From Acidobacteriota bacterium (GTDB lineage: Bacteria > Acidobacteriota > Vicinamibacteria > Vicinamibacterales > JAFNAJ01), in contig JAFNAJ010000092.1 of assembly GCA_017860085.1 (NCBI GenBank), positions 1 through 8,483 of the forward strand: DNA of 8,483 nt, given 5' to 3'. This document shows positions 5,883 through 8,483 of this stretch, piece by piece. The position numbers were made by a program, and so were the translations under genes. How positions within the stretch are numbered: the first letter of the stretch is position 1; each line of letters begins with the position of its first letter. The notes under the pieces were generated by a model. The model saw only the letters and a program-made list of their open reading frames with translations. It ran no database searches and was not told where the DNA came from.

Positions 5883-8003
5883 CTACCTCCCGATCATCTG
5901 GACCAGGAACGCCCACTCGTCGGCCACGTTCTCGATCTGCATCCACGTGGGCTTCCCGGCGCCGTGACCGGCCCGCGTTTCCACCCGGATCAGGATGGGG
6001 TTCGCGCAGGCCTGCGCCTGCTGCAGGCGCGCCGCGTACTTGAACGAGTGCCAGGGGACGACGCGATCGTCACGGTCGGCCGTGGTCACGAGCGTCGGAG
6101 GATAGCAGGCGCCCTCCCGGATGTTGTGGTACGGCGAATAGGCGAAGAGCGCCTTGAATTCCCCGGGGTCCTCCGACAAGCCGAAGTCGCTCGACCACTG
6201 CCGCGCGTTGGCGCTTGCGGTGTGGTAGCGAAGCATGTCCATGACGCCAACCTCGGGCAGCGCTGCCCCGAAGAGTTCGGGACGCTGGTTGAGCACCGCG
6301 CCGATGAGAAGGCCGCCGTTCGACCCTCCCTGGATGGCCAGGCGCGCGGGGCTCGTGTACTGCTCGCGGATCAGGTACTCAGCGGCCGCGATGAAATCGT
6401 CGAACACGTTCTGCTTCTTGAGCCTGGTGCCCGCCCGGTGCCACGCCTCGCCGTACTCGCCGCCGCCGCGAAGGTTGGCAAGCGCGTAGACGCCGCCTTG
6501 TTCGAGCCAGACGACGCGCGCGATCGAGAAGGAGGGCGTCTCCGAGACGTTGAAGCCGCCGTAGCCGTAGAGCAACGTCGGGTGGCTGCCGTCGAGCACG
6601 AGGCCCTTCTTGTGGACCACGAACATTGGCACGCGTGTGCCGTCCTTGCTCGTGTAGAACACCTGCCGCGTCTCGTAGGCGTCGAGGTCCGCGGCAACCT
6701 TCGCCTGACGGAAGAGATCGCTGCGGCCCGTGGCGACGTCGTATCGGTAGATCGTGGACGGGGCCGTGAAGCTGGTGAACGCGAAGAACGTCTCGGGCTT
6801 GTCGGGGTGGCCGCCGAAGCCCCACGCCGTCCCGATGCCGGGCAGCGCCACCTCGTGCACGAGTGCGCCCGCCGCGTCGAGCACGCGGACGAACGACCTG
6901 GCGTCCTTCAGGTACTGCGCCACGATCCGCCCGCCGACGTAGCTCGCCTGATCGAGTGGATCGGCGGCCTCGGCCACGATCGTCTTCCAGTGCGGCACAT
7001 CGGCCTTCCCGACGTCGATGGCCACGACCCGCGACCGCGGCGCGTCCTTCGTCGTCTTCACGTAGAACACCGGACCGTTGTTGCCGAGGAACGTGTAGAG
7101 CGCATCCCACGCGTCAAGGATCGCCTCGGCCCTCCCCTCTGGCCGTTCTCGTGAGGGATCGAGCGTCATGTAGTGCAGCGCGCTCGTTTCGTAGCCGTCG
7201 GAGACGTCGATCACGAGATAGCGTCCGTCCTCCGTGACGCTCGCGTACGGGCTGCGCGTCGGGTGGTGCAGGTCGTAGACCAGCCGGTCGTCGGCCTGCG
7301 TCGTCCCGAGGCGGTGGTACCAGACCGTCACCGGTTTCTGGTCATCGGCCTTGTCGGCACCTGGCGCCACCGGATAGCGGCTGTAGTAGAAGCCCTTGCT
7401 GTCGCGCGACCAGGACACGCTGGTGAACTTGGTGTGCTGAAGCAGGTCCTGGACGTCGTTGCCGCGAGCGACCTCGCGCACCTTCCACGAACGCCAGTCG
7501 CTCCCGCCGTCCTGCACCGAGTAGGCCGCGTACCGACCGTCGGGACTGGGGACGACCTGATCGAGCGCGACCGTGCCGTCCTTCGAGAAGCCATTCGGGT
7601 CGATCAGCACCCGAGGCTCGGCGCCCCACTGGTCCATCACGTACAGCACGTCCTGGCTCTGGAGCCCGTCGTTCTTGCGGAAGAAGTAGCGTCCGCCTTC
7701 CTCGAGGGGTACCTGGTAGCGCTCGTAGTTCCAGAGCGTCGTGAGCCGTTCGATCAGGCGCTTGCGCGCCGGAATCGCCTCGAGAAACGGGCGGGCACAC
7801 GCGTTCTGGGCCTCGACCCAGGCCTTGACCGCTGGCGCATCGAGCGCCTCGAGCCAGCGGTAGGGATCGGCCACCGTCGTGCCGTGATAGTCGTCGGCGT
7901 GCGCCACCTTCCGCGTGGCTGGACAGGTTGGCGACTGAGCGGATGCGCTCGCGACGAGCCATGCGAGCGCGACGGCAAACACCAGGACCGGGGATAGGCG
8001 CAT
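5883..8003 (-). CDS. Secreted prolyl oligopeptidase (peptidase family S9A)
   Basis: A 706-residue serine peptidase that cleaves short peptides after proline. A signal peptide spans residues 1-22, with hydrophobic core LVFAVALAWLVA and an ASA|QS cleavage site, so the enzyme should act in the periplasm or outside. The N-terminal segment (about 32-80, HADDYHGTTVADPYRWLE) and a seven-bladed beta-propeller (about 80-430) gate the active site. The alpha/beta-hydrolase domain covers about 440-706. The triad is Ser561 in GGSNGG (559-564), Asp645 in TADRDDRVVP (641-650) and His680 in RAGHGAGKP (677-685). Tyr481 in YGYGGFN is the expected oxyanion-hole residue; Trp603 and Arg647 match the proline-binding Trp and the substrate-binding Arg of the pig enzyme. 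Length and all key residues are normal for the family. ATG at 8003 follows GGAG with a 6-base gap. The stop is 38 bases before the ThDP enzyme gene, so the two probably share a transcript. A role in peptide or protein scavenging is inferred. Confidence 0.97.
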   Translation of the reverse strand: MRLSPVLVFAVALAWLVASASAQSPTCPATRKVAHADDYHGTTVADPYRWLEALDAPAVKAWVEAQNACARPFLEAIPARKRLIERLTTLWNYERYQVPLEEGGRYFFRKNDGLQSQDVLYVMDQWGAEPRVLIDPNGFSKDGTVALDQVVPSPDGRYAAYSVQDGGSDWRSWKVREVARGNDVQDLLQHTKFTSVSWSRDSKGFYYSRYPVAPGADKADDQKPVTVWYHRLGTTQADDRLVYDLHHPTRSPYASVTEDGRYLVIDVSDGYETSALHYMTLDPSRERPEGRAEAILDAWDALYTFLGNNGPVFYVKTTKDAPRSRVVAIDVGKADVPHWKTIVAEAADPLDQASYVGGRIVAQYLKDARSFVRVLDAAGALVHEVALPGIGTAWGFGGHPDKPETFFAFTSFTAPSTIYRYDVATGRSDLFRQAKVAADLDAYETRQVFYTSKDGTRVPMFVVHKKGLVLDGSHPTLLYGYGGFNVSETPSFSIARVVWLEQGGVYALANLRGGGEYGEAWHRAGTRLKKQNVFDDFIAAAEYLIREQYTSPARLAIQGGSNGGLLIGAVLNQRPELFGAALPEVGVMDMLRYHTASANARQWSSDFGLSEDPGEFKALFAYSPYHNIREGACYPPTLVTTADRDDRVVPWHSFKYAARLQQAQACANPILIRVETRAGHGAGKPTWMQIENVADEWAFLVQMIGR

Positions 8004-8349
8004 GCGCGACTCCGGGGGGCGCGGCCGAGGGCAGTGACGAACCGTCCGGTGCAGGAGGCCGCCCGCACCTCAAGGTAATATACGCCCGGCAAAACCGGCA
8101 GAGAAACCGAATGCCCGCAGCGCTCGGTGACGGGGCCCGCCATCCCCACGCGGTGCCCGAACGGCTTCGAGCGTGGCGCGCCGACCGACTTCTGCACGCA
8201 CGACGAAGCGGCGCTCGCGATCAGTCGTGCCGAGAGGATCCTTGAGTACTGTCGTCGTCAAATCGGTCGATCCACGTCATCGCCGCCAGCCGGTGGCGCT
8301 ACCGTCGGCCATCACCGGCAGTGTCTCCGGCCGCGATGTTGGACGGGTG
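8004..8349. other. Divergent intergenic region between peptidase and lipoprotein genes
   Basis: This stretch separates the minus-strand peptidase from the plus-strand lipoprotein and must hold both promoters. One plus-strand frame, roughly 8100-8270, contains the protein-like run AALAISRAERILEYCRRQIG, but it has no clear start with a ribosome binding site and matches no family I know. Minus-strand frames over the same bases are no better. I see no terminator hairpin with a T run and no operator repeat. Confidence 0.5.
8077..8105 (-). promoter_or_regulatory. Possible promoter of the peptidase gene
   Basis: Reading the minus strand, TATATT (8082-8077) is the only AT-rich hexamer in this GC-rich stretch and lies about 75 bases before the peptidase start. 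Seventeen bases upstream is TTCTCT (8105-8100), a poor -35 with 3 of 6 matches. The -10 alone makes this a candidate. Confidence 0.3.
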
Positions 8350-8483
8350 ATGCGCTGGACGGCGCTCGTCGGGTTGGTTGCCGCGTCGCTCGGGCTGGTC
8401 GGATGCCAGTCGCGAGCGGCGAGGCCATCTGCCGGCGAGGACTGGAACGTCCCACCCGCGGGTGCGATGGCGCCGCTCGACGC
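8350..8483 (+). CDS. Lipoprotein, 5' part only (runs off the right edge)
   Basis: The first 19 residues are a lipoprotein signal peptide: MRWT, a hydrophobic stretch ALVGLVAASLGL, and the lipobox LVGC with the acylated Cys at residue 19. The visible mature part is QSRAARPSAGEDWNVPPAGA and then MAPLDA, with no recognised domain; about 45 residues are seen in all. ATG at 8350 is chosen because it puts the signal peptide at the N-terminus. A GTG directly before it (8347) is equally possible, and a TTG at 8242 preceded by GAGAGG would add 36 residues ahead of the signal and is less likely. The gene diverges from the peptidase. The function cannot be told from this fragment. Confidence 0.6.
   Translation, partial: MRWTALVGLVAASLGLVGCQSRAARPSAGEDWNVPPAGAMAPLD

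Noticed and set aside
5964..7154. A 396-codon plus-strand frame opposite the peptidase
   Set aside because: Antisense to a clearly real S9A peptidase and without domain-like sequence.

Overview
The window is GC-rich (my impression is about two thirds; not computed) and looks like a chromosomal segment of a Gram-negative-type bacterium. The best guess is Acidobacteriota or a similar lineage. The basis is a membrane-bound Ser/Thr kinase whose outer half is a TolB/PD40-like beta-propeller, an architecture abundant in that phylum, next to a secreted prolyl oligopeptidase. No marker gene is present, so the assignment is inference.

Layout. 1-550: no gene I can recognise. 551-916 (-): a small XRE-type HTH protein of the antitoxin kind, with no toxin beside it. 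938-1048 (+): a short remnant of a small exported-protein family. 1112 to about 1438 (+): an intact 5' end of a choloylglycine-hydrolase-type linear amide C-N hydrolase, with ribosome binding site, signal peptide and catalytic Cys, that loses resemblance to its family after about 108 residues. 1547-4138 (-): an 863-residue Ser/Thr kinase with transmembrane segment and beta-propeller, with its own sigma70-like promoter. 4291-5844 (-): a thiamine-diphosphate enzyme of the acetolactate synthase/benzoylformate decarboxylase superfamily. 5883-8003 (-): a secreted S9A prolyl oligopeptidase. 8004-8349: divergent intergenic region. 8350 to the right edge (+): start of a lipoprotein gene.

How the genes relate. 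The peptidase and the ThDP enzyme lie 38 bases apart on the same strand, with a strong Shine-Dalgarno before the second, and probably form a two-gene transcript. One product works in the periplasm (cleavage of proline-containing peptides) and the other in the cytoplasm (2-oxo acid chemistry). The kinase follows on the same strand but seems to be separately transcribed, so a functional link is not shown.

The left 1.5 kb differs from the rest: an orphan antitoxin-like gene and two broken gene pieces lie side by side with abrupt homology breaks. It looks like an eroded or recombined accessory patch. I found no RNA genes, CRISPR array, insertion sequence or complete new system. The most useful leads are the truncated amidohydrolase, the orphan regulator, and the unusual cofactor and active-site residues of the ThDP enzyme.
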